Source of the DNA: Clostridia bacterium
GTDB lineage: Bacteria; Bacillota; Clostridia; Oscillospirales; RGIG577
DNA: 5,310 nucleotides
NCBI GenBank assembly: GCA_017419325.1
Contig: JAFOLN010000259.1
Span: forward strand, 1-5,310
Direction of reading: 5' to 3'
In this document: in pieces, positions 5,256 through 5,310 of the stretch
Layout of the letters: every line of letters begins with the position of its first letter
Numbering within the stretch: the stretch's first letter is position 1
Program-made: the position numbers and the translations under genes
Notes under the pieces: model-generated
The model's database searches: none
What the model saw: only the letters and a program-made list of their open reading frames with translations
What the model was told of the DNA's origin: nothing

Positions 5256-5310
5256 ATGAAGAAAAAAATACTTTGCACCCTGCTTGCGGCCCTGCTTGGG
5301 CTGTCGCTGC
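5256..5310 (+). CDS. Start of a secreted or membrane-anchored protein (partial)
   Basis: Only 18 codons are inside the window: MKKKILCTLLAALLGLSL. They show a lysine-rich n-region followed by a Leu/Ala hydrophobic core, typical of a Sec signal peptide. AGAGGA lies 9 nt before the ATG, which supports the start. The cleavage site is beyond the edge, so a lipoprotein (with a later lipobox Cys) and an ordinary secreted protein cannot be told apart. The gene diverges from ctsR and no functional link to it is evident. Function cannot be assigned. Confidence 0.7.
   Translation, partial: MKKKILCTLLAALLGLSL

Overview
This window carries the ctsR-mcsA-mcsB-clpC heat-shock operon of a Gram-positive bacterium, read on the minus strand from right to left. 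Gene order, strong AGGAGG-type ribosome binding sites, McsB arginine-kinase signatures and a CtsR-type operator all point to Bacillota. The moderately GC-rich coding sequence and the divergence from Bacillus subtilis in length and detail suggest an anaerobic clostridial lineage, possibly gut-associated. That last placement is inference; no taxonomic marker is present.

Layout from left to right: positions 1-171 are intergenic and hold an unusual cluster of inverted and tandem repeats, including a 21-bp perfect hairpin that looks like a bidirectional terminator. Positions 172-199 hold a second hairpin, the likely operon terminator. Then, all on the minus strand, come clpC (210-2678), mcsB (2718-3761), mcsA (3742-4275) and ctsR (4294-4740). 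mcsA and mcsB overlap by 20 nt, ctsR and mcsA are 18 nt apart, and mcsB and clpC are 39 nt apart. Upstream of ctsR are a good CtsR operator (4773-4789, with an extra half-site) and promoter-like elements. The 515-nt divergent intergenic region (4741-5255) also contains a doubtful 48-codon small ORF, several hairpins and an A-tract-rich stretch. The window ends in the first 18 codons of a plus-strand gene (5256 onward) that begins with a signal peptide.

How the genes work together: CtsR represses the operon by binding the heptad repeats at the promoter. On heat or thiol stress, CtsR loses its grip on DNA. McsA (a zinc-binding, UVR-containing adaptor) activates the protein arginine kinase McsB, which marks proteins with phosphoarginine. 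The ClpC N-terminal domain recognises that mark, and ClpC unfolds the protein into ClpP. The key residues for this circuit are nearly all visible: CtsR's glycine wing, four CXXC pairs in McsA, the NEED and RDxxRA motifs in McsB, and the two GxEH sites plus the ClpP loop in ClpC.

The system itself is well known; I do not see a new system here. The points most worth a second look are a reciprocal Ile/Arg exchange around the second Walker B motif of ClpC (R634 and I653), an altered GEGS-LPY loop in McsB, and the repeat cluster at the left edge.
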